From positions 1 through 59,256 of IMG/VR virus record IMGVR_UViG_3300028025_001698: 59,256 nt of DNA; one strand, given 5' to 3'. The notes beneath the pieces are model-generated. The model was not told the origin of the DNA. It did no database searches and worked only from the letters and a program-made list of their open reading frames with translations. The translations under genes and the position numbers were made by a program. The number at the start of each line of letters is the position of its first letter. Position 1 is the first letter of the stretch. This stretch comes from a virus. Shown piece by piece: positions 49,921-57,684 of the stretch.

Positions 49921-50153
49921 GTGAACACAAAGTAGTCCATTACTTTGGAACTCCAACATTCCATAAAGTTGACTTCAATGATATTACATTAACATTCGCA
50001 TCTATTCCACTAGTATTAGATCATCCTAAACTAGGTAGATGCTTTGATGTAAGATCTTCTGTAGTCTGTTCAGGAATAGACGATGAAGGGTCATTCTATA
50101 CAATGAATACTTATTACAAAAAAGCAACTAATGAACCACATCAAGACGATTAA
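49917..50153 (+). CDS. Hypothetical protein, 78 residues (GTG start)
   Basis: MSEHKVVHYFGTPTFHKVDF..., beta-rich (ITLTFASIPLVLDHPKLGRCFDVRSS). The GTG start overlaps the previous stop (GTGA). The last 23 nt overlap the GIY-YIG gene. No family recognised. Confidence 0.55.
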   Translation: MSEHKVVHYFGTPTFHKVDFNDITLTFASIPLVLDHPKLGRCFDVRSSVVCSGIDDEGSFYTMNTYYKKATNEPHQDD

Positions 50154-50745
50154 ACGTTTTGTCGCTGGAAGTATTAAGTTCTTCGACATCTATGAATGCA
50201 CTGTAGATGAAGTTGATACTTATACTTCTAGCACTGGCAAATCTATGGTTAAAGTGTCTATTGAAGGCAAAGAGTATAATGGTCTCCATAACAAATGGGT
50301 CTATGAATATCTCTGCGCCAACGAAGGACAGCCATCTTTTGTAGTCTTCTGGAAAGCCCCTAAAGGTGATCCTATGGTAGCCTACGTTAAAGAGATATGG
50401 CAGAATCACATTGATGGTACTCCACAAGAAACTGTCTATCTAGCAGATGATGCTGAAGCACATAAACAAGAGGGTGACTCTTTCCTGTATATGTGGGTTA
50501 ACAAAGATACCGATAAGAAATACATTGGTAAACACAGAGGTAAACCTGATGATGGTTATGTGTGTTCGTCTGAAAGCTTTATGGCTGAATACAATGAATG
50601 TCCATCGAGATTCATCAGAACAATCCTTGAATATGGTTCTGATCAAGAAATGCTTGAGTTAGAAACCATTATGCTTCTGCAGTTAAAGACTCGTATGAGT
50701 CCACTGTACTATAACCTTTCAAACAATCTTAATAAGGATAATTGA
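50131..50745 (+). CDS. GIY-YIG nuclease-domain protein with unknown N-terminal domain
   Basis: 204 residues. Residues ~115-200 are a GIY-YIG-like nuclease domain: FLYMWVNKDTDKKYIGKHRG, DDGYVCSSESF, an Arg in RFIRTIL, Glu in MLELETIMLLQL and a terminal YYNLSNN. Residues 1-110 form a beta-rich domain (YECTVDEVDTYTSSTGKSMV..., VVFWKAPKGDPMVAYVKEIW) that I do not recognise and that might bind DNA. It could be a homing nuclease or a phage-specific DNase. Overlaps the preceding gene by 23 nt. Confidence 0.72.
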   Translation: MNHIKTIKRFVAGSIKFFDIYECTVDEVDTYTSSTGKSMVKVSIEGKEYNGLHNKWVYEYLCANEGQPSFVVFWKAPKGDPMVAYVKEIWQNHIDGTPQETVYLADDAEAHKQEGDSFLYMWVNKDTDKKYIGKHRGKPDDGYVCSSESFMAEYNECPSRFIRTILEYGSDQEMLELETIMLLQLKTRMSPLYYNLSNNLNKDN

Positions 50746-50746
50746 T

Positions 50747-51004
50747 ATGGCAAAATCACATGATGTTAAACATGACTTCACTATTAAATTAGGTGGTCAA
50801 AACTATGAGATTCAAATTAGCCCTAGCACTAACTATGGATGGTTTGAACATAAAGAACTTGGTGACGAATCAGGTGGAGGTCTCTGGTTTGATCGTGGAA
50901 TGTTCCTGATTGACTATGATGGGGTATATGAGTTACCCTCAGAAGTTAAAGATAGCCTAATCAGGTTTGGTTATATTGATCCACTAGAGGTTGAACAATG
51001 GTAA
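50747..51004 (+). CDS. Hypothetical protein, 85 residues
   Basis: MAKSHDVKHDFTIKLGGQNY..., GDESGGGLWFDRGMFLIDYDGVYELPSEV. The L-W-F-x-x-x-x-L-x-D-Y-D-G-x-x-x-L-P segment is seen in small phage proteins of unknown function. TAAGGATAATTG precedes the ATG. It starts just after the GIY-YIG gene. Confidence 0.6.
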   Translation: MAKSHDVKHDFTIKLGGQNYEIQISPSTNYGWFEHKELGDESGGGLWFDRGMFLIDYDGVYELPSEVKDSLIRFGYIDPLEVEQW

Positions 51005-51198
51005 TTGATATTGATGATGAAGTAGTTGACAAGTTAGTGTCTGCAAATATTAAAAAGTCATATGAGCTTTTATCTGATCCTAGATTCCAAAAAGGAATGT
51101 ATAGCATGGATGAATATGAAAACTTAGTCATGATAAATCTTTTGCGCAGAGCTATGGAAAGAGTATACGAGTACTATAGCTCAGACAAACTCGATTAA
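50998..51198 (+). CDS. Hypothetical acidic protein, 66 residues
   Basis: MVIDIDDEVVDKLVSANIKKSYELLSDPRF..., a helical acidic protein with NLVMINLLRRAMERVYEYY. It overlaps the previous gene by 7 nt and closes this block before the promoter at 51212. Confidence 0.58.
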   Translation: MVIDIDDEVVDKLVSANIKKSYELLSDPRFQKGMYSMDEYENLVMINLLRRAMERVYEYYSSDKLD

Positions 51199-51211
51199 AA
51201 TCAACACAACC

Positions 51212-51229
51212 ACAGTCGGTACCTTATAG
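51212..51229 (+). promoter_or_regulatory. Candidate phage promoter before the replication block
   Basis: ACAGTCGGTACCTTATA then G51229; one base off the core. It lies in a 48-nt gap and 18 nt before the gene at 51247. It would give the nucleotide and replication genes, and RNA polymerase itself, a self-reinforcing phage-driven transcript. Confidence 0.7.
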
Positions 51230-51246
51230 ATACACACGGAGAACCT

Positions 51247-51414
51247 ATGAAAAAGTATGTTGTAACTTGCTGTTTTGAAATCAACTATGAGCCAGAAACA
51301 ATGGCTGATATTGATACTATCATCCATGAGATGGTCAAGGAAGACTATCTAGACATCTATAACGGTGAAATGTTTTATGTAGTACAAGCAGAGGAAATTA
51401 ATGAACAGAGATAA
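51247..51414 (+). CDS. Hypothetical acidic protein, 55 residues
   Basis: MKKYVVTCCFEINYEPETMA..., ending VVQAEEINEQR. Beta-alpha-beta, acidic. It is the first gene after the promoter, with ACGGAGAACCT as ribosome site. It overlaps the MazG-like gene by 14 nt. Function unknown. Confidence 0.6.
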   Translation: MKKYVVTCCFEINYEPETMADIDTIIHEMVKEDYLDIYNGEMFYVVQAEEINEQR

Positions 51415-51679
51415 GGCGTATACACTGTATACAACAGCTGAAGAATGTAATGAGGTCTCTCAAAACATTATGAAGGTACTGAGGTTTGGTCTTGATACAA
51501 TCTATCCTAAAGATGGTAAAGAAAGTAATCGAGATAAACTTGAGGAAGAAATGGGTCAATTAATGTTTTGTCTTAATCACTTGATATCCGATCTGGATTT
51601 AAGTGAAGACAATATCATGAATGCCTATAACGAGAAAGCTAATACATGGTTAAAATGGAAAGCCTATTATGTTAATTGA
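51401..51679 (+). CDS. MazG-like nucleotide pyrophosphohydrolase
   Basis: 92 residues with the helical all-alpha NTP-pyrophosphatase pattern: AEECNEVSQNIMKVLRFGLD (E-E-x-x-E), then KLEEEMGQLMFCLNHLISDL. The second metal site usually has E-x-x-D; here the Asp position reads Gln, so activity is less certain. Phage MazG-like proteins clean up nucleotide pools or adjust host alarmone levels. It is followed by dCMP deaminase. Confidence 0.65.
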   Translation: MNRDKAYTLYTTAEECNEVSQNIMKVLRFGLDTIYPKDGKESNRDKLEEEMGQLMFCLNHLISDLDLSEDNIMNAYNEKANTWLKWKAYYVN

Positions 51680-51830
51680 TACAGCACAAGAAGGTGTAGT
51701 ACGGGTTACTATTGACTTCTTTACACCACTAACAGATGAACTTGAGTATAAGCTACACTATATTCTGGATAGTATAGCTGAACTTGAGTATGACTATGAC
51801 AGAGAGGTAGAACTTGAAATCGCAAAGTGA
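51669..51830 (+). CDS. Hypothetical acidic protein, 53 residues
   Basis: MLIDTAQEGVVRVTIDFFTP..., ending EYDYDREVELEIAK. Acidic, with two strands and two helices. It overlaps the MazG-like gene by 11 nt and the deaminase by 17 nt. No family recognised. Confidence 0.55.
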   Translation: MLIDTAQEGVVRVTIDFFTPLTDELEYKLHYILDSIAELEYDYDREVELEIAK

Positions 51831-52269
51831 CTGGGATCTGTTCTATATGCGTATTGCTAACCTGATTTCTCAACAGTCATACGCAGAAGATCGTAAGGTT
51901 GGTGCTATCATTGTCAAAGATGATAACATCATTTCATTCTCATACAACGGTACACCACGAGGGACTAACAATGATACCCAAGTACATGAGGTTCTCCATG
52001 CAGAGGCTCAAGCAATTGCCAAAGTTTCCCGTTCTAATCAATCTACTGTGGGTGCTACTCTCTATAGCACTCTTGCCCCTTGCATTGATTGTGCTAAGCT
52101 TGTATACGCTGTTGGGATTCATCGAGTGGTTTTTAGAGACCCTTATAAGTGCTCTAGAGGGCTTGAATTCCTAACTAATCAAGGTGTTATCATCAATAAC
52201 ACACAACTCCACGAAGCATTCATTGATCCAATGTTGCTGATTAACACAGGACTATACAACAATGACTGA
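51814..52269 (+). CDS. Deoxycytidylate (dCMP) deaminase
   Basis: Converts dCMP to dUMP for dTTP synthesis. 151 residues with the zinc-site motifs LHAEAQAIAK (His and catalytic Glu) and TLAPCIDCAKLV (Cys pair), plus RKVGAIIV and SYNGTPRGTNN at the substrate side. The TTG start (51814) is chosen because AGAGAGG lies 7 nt upstream and the DWDLFYMRIANLIS helix belongs to the fold; an ATG at 51847 would remove part of it. Confidence 0.92.
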   Translation: MKSQSDWDLFYMRIANLISQQSYAEDRKVGAIIVKDDNIISFSYNGTPRGTNNDTQVHEVLHAEAQAIAKVSRSNQSTVGATLYSTLAPCIDCAKLVYAVGIHRVVFRDPYKCSRGLEFLTNQGVIINNTQLHEAFIDPMLLINTGLYNND

Positions 52270-52462
52270 AACAACAGCACTACTTGCAATTAGTTTAGTA
52301 GCGTTAGGCGCATACAACTGGCATCTCCATACAATTATTCAAGGGCTTAACGATCAACTCGATAACTTCCTTGAGATGGTCATGGAGATGGCTAAAGAAC
52401 TACAAGAACTTGGGTCACCTAATGTAAAGGTAGTTGATGATAAAATCAAAGAAAACCTATGA
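52262..52462 (+). CDS. Small single-TM protein with coiled tail, 66 residues
   Basis: MTETTALLAISLVALGAYNW... is one N-terminal membrane helix; the rest (QLDNFLEMVMEMAKELQEL) is amphipathic and helical. Overlaps the deaminase by 8 nt and the metalloprotease-like gene by 26 nt. Function unknown. Confidence 0.6.
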   Translation: MTETTALLAISLVALGAYNWHLHTIIQGLNDQLDNFLEMVMEMAKELQELGSPNVKVVDDKIKENL

Positions 52463-52934
52463 TAGACCTAAGAATATCCGTGTGACAGTAGCTTGTCTAC
52501 CTGATGCTGAGAAAGACGTAAGGCAAATGTTCTTTGATTGTCTTAATGATTACAGCAAACGTTTCAAGGTACCTATCACGGATAAAAAGTTTGTAGTGCA
52601 TATTTGCTTAATTGAATATGAAGAAAACTGTAATGAACAGGGATTAACCATATACAACGATGTAGATAGGCGTATTCTTATTCAGTTAAGAGACCCACTA
52701 TTAAACGAGTGGGGTCCAAACCACTATGTCATGGATAAGTTTATTAACATTCTTGCCCATGAAATTGTACATGCATGTCAGTACCTATGCAATCGTAAGA
52801 TACCTAAGTTTAATAAACTAAATTACGATAAAAAAGATTTAAGAGAGCAATACTTCTTTGATCCCTCAGAAATGGAGGCTCGAATGTTAGAGGCTCCATA
52901 CACATCATTCTACGGGAGTATACTCAATGAGTAA
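52437..52934 (+). CDS. Zincin-like metallopeptidase-fold protein (HExxH)
   Basis: 165 residues. The segment INILAHEIVHACQYLCNRKI carries HExxH (zinc ligands and catalytic Glu), and a third ligand may be Glu in DPSEMEARMLE ~45 residues later, as in many zincins and SprT-like proteins. The N-terminal half is alpha/beta. Substrate unknown: it may process a phage or host protein. ATG 52437 chosen; a TTG precedes it. Overlaps DNA polymerase by 8 nt. Confidence 0.65.
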   Translation: MIKSKKTYDRPKNIRVTVACLPDAEKDVRQMFFDCLNDYSKRFKVPITDKKFVVHICLIEYEENCNEQGLTIYNDVDRRILIQLRDPLLNEWGPNHYVMDKFINILAHEIVHACQYLCNRKIPKFNKLNYDKKDLREQYFFDPSEMEARMLEAPYTSFYGSILNE

Positions 52935-54774
52935 ATTAAGGCTATGTGTAGACATCGAGACCAATGGTTTCATTCCAGATGTAAATAAGATCTGGTGTCT
53001 TGTTGCTGTTGATTCAGACAACGGAAATGTCTACTCATTCTCAGACTATGACGATGAGCTACCAAGCTTATCTGAAGGTCTTGACTTCATATCCAAGGCT
53101 GATATCGTCTTTGGTCATAACATTATTGGCTATGACCTTGTAGTACTAGACTATATCCTTGGATTCAAACTACCTGAGACAGTTAAGGTAGTAGACACAT
53201 GGGTCTTATCCCAACTAAACCAGTATAAGCGTGAGCATAAGCATGGTCTAGAGGGATGGGGTGCTAAACTAAACTATCCTAAGCTTGAGTTTACTGAGTT
53301 CGATAAGTACAGTAAAGAAATGCTTACATACTGTATTCGAGATGTTGAACTCAACGTTAAGGTATACAAAGTATTAGCTGAAGAAGCTACTAACTTGATT
53401 CGTAAATACCCATTGTACAGGAAAGGTATCGAGATTGAAACAGAGTTTGCCAAGATCGAAGCAGACATCAGGTCTAAGGGCTGGATGTTTGATATGGCTA
53501 AAGCTCAGACCCTCTTAACAGAGATCAACAACAAGTTAGATGCTATTGAGATGGTACTTGAACCTAAGATTGGAATGAGGTGTATCAAGACAGATGGAAA
53601 AGACGAATTCAAAGAACCCGCATGGCGAAAAGACGGGTGCTATACAGTCGCCACTGTTAAACACTTTAATCTACCGCAAGAGTCGGGAAGAACTGAAAGA
53701 CCTATTGAAGGAGCCTACTGTAGAATCTCCTTTGAACAAGGTAAAGTCGGATCAATCGAAGTAGTTAAAGACTGGTTGTACTCTATTGGATGGGTACCTG
53801 ACGAATGGAACGTGGAGAAAATCAATGGTAAGTTTGTTAACAAGTCACCTAAGATTACCGAATCTTCTCTTGAGAAGCTTGGTCCTGATGCTATGCTTGT
53901 CAGTGAATACTATACTATTAGGAGCCGTAAAGGTATTCTTGAGGGTTGGATCAATGAAGTTAAAAACAGTAAAGACAATCGTTTACATGGTCGCATGTGG
54001 ACTATTGGTACACCTACTTTTAGGTGTCGCCATGAAGTCGTTGCTAATCTCCCTTCTGTTGACTCTGTATATGGGAAAGAGATGCGAGGACTTCTTATAT
54101 CCGAAACAGGAACAACCATTGTCGGTGCTGACTCGGCTGGAAATCAGATGCGTGGTCTTTGCCATTACATACGTAACGATGAATTCACTAATGAGGTAAT
54201 CAATGGAGATGTTCACCAACGAAATGCAGATGCTCTTGGAACTAGCCGCAAGCTTGCTAAGCCTTTTCTTTATGCTTTCCTGTTCGGGGGTGGTGATGGT
54301 AAGCTTGGTCTCATACTTACGGGTAAGACGGATGCGAAGACGGGTAGAACTGCTAAAGAAAAGTTTGAGAACTCAATCCCAGGATTAAAGGAACTCAAAG
54401 ATAACCTGTCAAGTCTATTTGATAAGACAGCTAATACATTCGGTAAAGATAAAGCCTTCATCAGAGGTATCGATGGTCGTATGGTATTTGTAAGCTCTCA
54501 GCACCAAGTACTTAACTACCTATTACAGACTGCTGAAGGTGTCAGCTGCAAAGCGGCAGCAGTATATCTAAGAGACAAACTAAAAGAACGTAACATCCCA
54601 CACTACTTTGTTCTACATTATCATGATGAAGTTGCTGTTGTAACTAAAGATGAGTATGCAGAAGAAGTAGCAGAACTATCTATCGAAGCATTCACTGAAG
54701 CACCTAAGTGGTTTGGTATCGAGTGCATGGGTGGTGATGCACATACAGGTAAAACATATGCAGAGGTACACTGA
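52927..54774 (+). CDS. DNA polymerase, family A, with 3'-5' exonuclease (T7 gp5-like)
   Basis: Replicative polymerase, 615 residues. Exonuclease motifs: LCVDIETNGF (D9, E11), VFGHNIIGYD and YCIRDVELN. Polymerase motifs: A, GADSAGNQMRGL around residue 400; B, RKLAKPFLYAFLFGGG; C, HYHDEVAVV. The exonuclease residues look intact, so it should proofread. In motif A the Glu that serves as sugar steric gate in T7 (E480) is Gln here. In T7 the host thioredoxin is the processivity factor; whether this enzyme uses the phage thioredoxin is unknown. Confidence 0.96.
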   Translation: MSKLRLCVDIETNGFIPDVNKIWCLVAVDSDNGNVYSFSDYDDELPSLSEGLDFISKADIVFGHNIIGYDLVVLDYILGFKLPETVKVVDTWVLSQLNQYKREHKHGLEGWGAKLNYPKLEFTEFDKYSKEMLTYCIRDVELNVKVYKVLAEEATNLIRKYPLYRKGIEIETEFAKIEADIRSKGWMFDMAKAQTLLTEINNKLDAIEMVLEPKIGMRCIKTDGKDEFKEPAWRKDGCYTVATVKHFNLPQESGRTERPIEGAYCRISFEQGKVGSIEVVKDWLYSIGWVPDEWNVEKINGKFVNKSPKITESSLEKLGPDAMLVSEYYTIRSRKGILEGWINEVKNSKDNRLHGRMWTIGTPTFRCRHEVVANLPSVDSVYGKEMRGLLISETGTTIVGADSAGNQMRGLCHYIRNDEFTNEVINGDVHQRNADALGTSRKLAKPFLYAFLFGGGDGKLGLILTGKTDAKTGRTAKEKFENSIPGLKELKDNLSSLFDKTANTFGKDKAFIRGIDGRMVFVSSQHQVLNYLLQTAEGVSCKAAAVYLRDKLKERNIPHYFVLHYHDEVAVVTKDEYAEEVAELSIEAFTEAPKWFGIECMGGDAHTGKTYAEVH

Positions 54775-55622
54775 TGATTGAATCAGATGATCAATTCGAC
54801 ATTGCAATTATAGATGCAGATAGTATTCTGTATCAGATTGCTTACATGCAACCATCTCCAGCGTTATGCCGTAAAGCTCTTGACGATAAGTTAAAAGAGA
54901 TTATGACTAACACTGGAGCTATTGCTGGTGCTGTATTTATTAAAGGTAAAGACAACTTTAGGTATCAGGTAGATGCCGCCTATAAAGGTAATAGGAAAGA
55001 CAATATAGAACCTGAGGTTAAGGATCGTATTGAAGACCTATACGAGTACTGTAAAGAGTTTAGTATACAGTCAGATGGTGGTGAAGCAGATGATTACTGT
55101 GGTATTGCCGCTGACTTAGCAATAGGTGACAACAAACGTTATATTGTATGCCATATAGATAAAGACCTTGACTGTATTCCTGGGTGGCACTATAACTTCC
55201 GCAAGGATACGTTATACTATGTTGAACCAGAAGACGGATATAGGTTTCTTATGATGCAGATCTTAACAGGAGATGCAACAGATAATATCCAAGGCTTAAG
55301 AGGTGTTGGACCAAAGACAGCTGAAAAGCTTATCAATGGTGTACCTAATACCCACTTGTGGTCAAGGGTTATTGACATCTGGAAAGAAAAATGTGGTGAT
55401 AATTGGGAACCTTTCTTCTTGAAATGTGCTAACTGCATATACATCAGAGAGAGTGATGAAGACCTTAAGCCACTATCATTTGAAGAACTAAAGGAAAGAT
55501 TATCATGGAAGATTACGGACACTGGATTGCCCTCACAGAGCGACCAGCCAACGCCTTCGGATTCATCTATGCAGTCTTTGGACCAACTGGAAGACAATAC
55601 ATCGGAAGAAAGCAACTCATAA
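54774..55622 (+). CDS. 5'-3' exonuclease (T7 gp6 / FEN-like)
   Basis: 282 residues. Acidic metal-site motifs: IIDADSILYQIAY, GGEADDYCGIAA and CHIDKDLDCIPG, with AAYKGNRK for substrate contact. The helix-three-turn-helix QILTGDATDNIQGLRGVGPKTAEKLI is diagnostic. It removes RNA primers and may degrade host DNA. The Ser/Gln-rich C-terminal tail (residues ~245-282) is encoded where the SegE-like gene overlaps in another frame, so this tail may be a later extension. It shares 1 nt with polymerase. Confidence 0.93.
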   Translation: MIESDDQFDIAIIDADSILYQIAYMQPSPALCRKALDDKLKEIMTNTGAIAGAVFIKGKDNFRYQVDAAYKGNRKDNIEPEVKDRIEDLYEYCKEFSIQSDGGEADDYCGIAADLAIGDNKRYIVCHIDKDLDCIPGWHYNFRKDTLYYVEPEDGYRFLMMQILTGDATDNIQGLRGVGPKTAEKLINGVPNTHLWSRVIDIWKEKCGDNWEPFFLKCANCIYIRESDEDLKPLSFEELKERLSWKITDTGLPSQSDQPTPSDSSMQSLDQLEDNTSEESNS

Positions 55623-55921
55623 GTGAAACATCTAGACTACCAGCAGGAGCTAAGCGCAGAATTAAGACTCGAAGAGAGTCTGATTGGCGAACTTACACAT
55701 CCTCATGCAGAGAATTACTTGATGATATTGAGCTATACGGACTTGAAGTTTTTACTTTTGTTATCTATGACTGGGTATACGGAAGAGGAATGCTTACATA
55801 TCGGGAAGTGCAGGAGCAATGGCAATGTGAAGTCCTTTCAAGAGATGAAACAGCTGATGGAGAACGTCTCTGGTACAATGGAAACATCGGTGCAGTAAAG
55901 TTTTTAAAACCTAAATCATGA
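55505..55921 (+). CDS. SegE-like GIY-YIG endonuclease
   Basis: 138 residues: FGFIYAVFGPTGRQYIGRKQL is the GIY-YIG core, then KTRRESDWRTYTSSCRELLDDIELYG, VFTFVIYDW and a Glu in REVQEQWQCEVL. This is the SegE-type phage homing nuclease family. Its start lies 118 nt inside the exonuclease gene in the +1 frame and has AAGGAAAG as a good ribosome site, so the overlap seems real. Confidence 0.8.
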   Translation: MEDYGHWIALTERPANAFGFIYAVFGPTGRQYIGRKQLISETSRLPAGAKRRIKTRRESDWRTYTSSCRELLDDIELYGLEVFTFVIYDWVYGRGMLTYREVQEQWQCEVLSRDETADGERLWYNGNIGAVKFLKPKS

Positions 55922-56076
55922 AGAAGAATAAACCTATTAAACCACTTGAGAAAGAAATCCCTTCACTGAAAGATGATTTCAAGAATCAATTCAAACGTAA
56001 GAAAGAAACCCAACAAGAAGCTAAAGATCGAAGAGAACGTATTAGAGAGTACAAAGACAACAGAGACTGGAACTAA
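55918..56076 (+). CDS. Small charged protein, 52 residues
   Basis: MKKNKPIKPLEKEIPSLKDD..., KKETQQEAKDRRERIREY. Lys/Glu/Arg-rich and helical, ending RDWN. It overlaps the nuclease by 4 nt and ends 3 nt before the primase start. It may be an accessory DNA-binding peptide; unproven. Confidence 0.58.
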   Translation: MKKNKPIKPLEKEIPSLKDDFKNQFKRKKETQQEAKDRRERIREYKDNRDWN

Positions 56077-56079
56077 TAT

Positions 56080-57684
56080 ATGTCAAGGTGGATTCATACC
56101 GCTTGCCCTAAGTGCAGCTCATCAGATGCCTTTTCTTATAAAGAAGATGATGAGTTTGGATACTGCTTTTCATGCTGTAAATCAGCACCAACAGACCCTA
56201 ACTTTAAACCAACAGTTTATCACAAAGAAAACTACGATATGCACACAATAGAGGAGATCAAAGAGTATGACACAAGAGGCTTCCAAGAAAGAGGTATCAC
56301 CAAACCCGTATCAGCTCACTACGGTGTTAAGGTTTCGTATGCTGAGGATGGTACTATCAGTAGCCATTTTTATCCATATACTAAAGACAATAGTGTTGTT
56401 GCCTATAAAGAGCGTAAACTACCTAAGACCTTTATTATTCACGGTGAGTTTAAAGGTGTACAGTTATTCGGTCAGAATGTTTCAACGGGTGGTAAGCGCA
56501 TTATCATCACGGAAGGAGAGCTAGACGCATTAGCTGTAGCTCAGGCTCAACATGATAAATATGGTAGGTTCTACCCAGTAGTAGCCTTACCATCAGCGTC
56601 TGCTACATCAATGATCCTTGAACAACGTGAATGGTTACGTAACTTCGATGAAGTCGTATTGATGTTCGATCAAGATGATGCAGGAAAGAAAGCTACAGAT
56701 CAAGCCGCTAAGATCATTGGCTATGATAAGGTTAAGGTAGCATCACTACCTGAGAAAGACCCTTGTGATGTACTTATTAAGCATGGTTCAGCTATGCTAA
56801 TGAACTGTATCTTTGATGCACGTACATTCAGTCCAGCAGGTGTTGTTAAAGGTGAGGCTATCTGGGAACAATTCATGCGTAAGAAAGAAACTAATTCTTT
56901 GCCTTACCCTGAATGCTTGAAGACCCTAAACGACAAACTGCATGGTCTTCGCTTAGGTGAGATTGTGTTGTTCACATCAGGCACAGGCTCAGGTAAGAGT
57001 ACAGTCATTAAAGAGATTGTACTTGAAATCCTAGCTAAGACAACTGATATGATCGGTATGGTGTCACTCGAAGAATCCATTGGTGACTCTGCTGAGAAGT
57101 TTATTGGTATGCAGTTACGTAAGAACCTTACTACAAACAAAGTAACTGAGGAAGAAATGTATGCAGCTCACCAACAAGTCTTTGGTGATGAACGCTTGGT
57201 ACTGCTTGATCACCAAGGTTCTGTAGGTGATGAGTCACTTATAGATAAGCTTGAACACTTAGCCTTGATGGGTTGTAAGTATATCATCCTTGACCACATC
57301 ACTATTGCTGTGTCTGAAGGTGCTAAGGGTCGTACAGGTAATGAGGCAGTTGACTCAGTTATGAGTGATCTACTTAAGATCTGTAAGAAACATAACGTCT
57401 GGCTAGGCGTTGTGTCTCACCTACGTAAAGGTGAAAAGCCTTTTGAAGAGGGTCACTTGCCAACCATTGATGATATCAAAGGCTCAGGCTCTATTAAACA
57501 AATCTCATTTGACATCATTGCTTTCTCACGCAACATGATTGCTGAGACAGAACAGATGCGTAACACAATTAAGCTTCGTGTATTGAAGTCTCGATTCACG
57601 GGTATGACAGGTGACTGCGGTAATACTAGGTATGACGCTGACACTGGTCGCTTAATGCAAACAACTTTTGTTGACTTTGAATAA
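56080..57684 (+). CDS. DNA primase-helicase (T7 gp4-like)
   Basis: 534 residues, primase and hexameric helicase in one chain. N-terminal zinc ribbon: C9, C12, C29, C32. TOPRIM primase: ITEGELDALAV (~143) and MFDQDDAGKKA. RecA-like helicase: Walker A SGTGSGKST (~303), SLEES, ILDHITIAVS with Walker B, and LGVVSHLRKG. It ends TFVDFE with an acidic aromatic tail, as gp4 does for polymerase contact. It would synthesise primers and unwind the fork with the polymerase and ssDNA-binding protein encoded here. Confidence 0.96.
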   Translation: MSRWIHTACPKCSSSDAFSYKEDDEFGYCFSCCKSAPTDPNFKPTVYHKENYDMHTIEEIKEYDTRGFQERGITKPVSAHYGVKVSYAEDGTISSHFYPYTKDNSVVAYKERKLPKTFIIHGEFKGVQLFGQNVSTGGKRIIITEGELDALAVAQAQHDKYGRFYPVVALPSASATSMILEQREWLRNFDEVVLMFDQDDAGKKATDQAAKIIGYDKVKVASLPEKDPCDVLIKHGSAMLMNCIFDARTFSPAGVVKGEAIWEQFMRKKETNSLPYPECLKTLNDKLHGLRLGEIVLFTSGTGSGKSTVIKEIVLEILAKTTDMIGMVSLEESIGDSAEKFIGMQLRKNLTTNKVTEEEMYAAHQQVFGDERLVLLDHQGSVGDESLIDKLEHLALMGCKYIILDHITIAVSEGAKGRTGNEAVDSVMSDLLKICKKHNVWLGVVSHLRKGEKPFEEGHLPTIDDIKGSGSIKQISFDIIAFSRNMIAETEQMRNTIKLRVLKSRFTGMTGDCGNTRYDADTGRLMQTTFVDFE

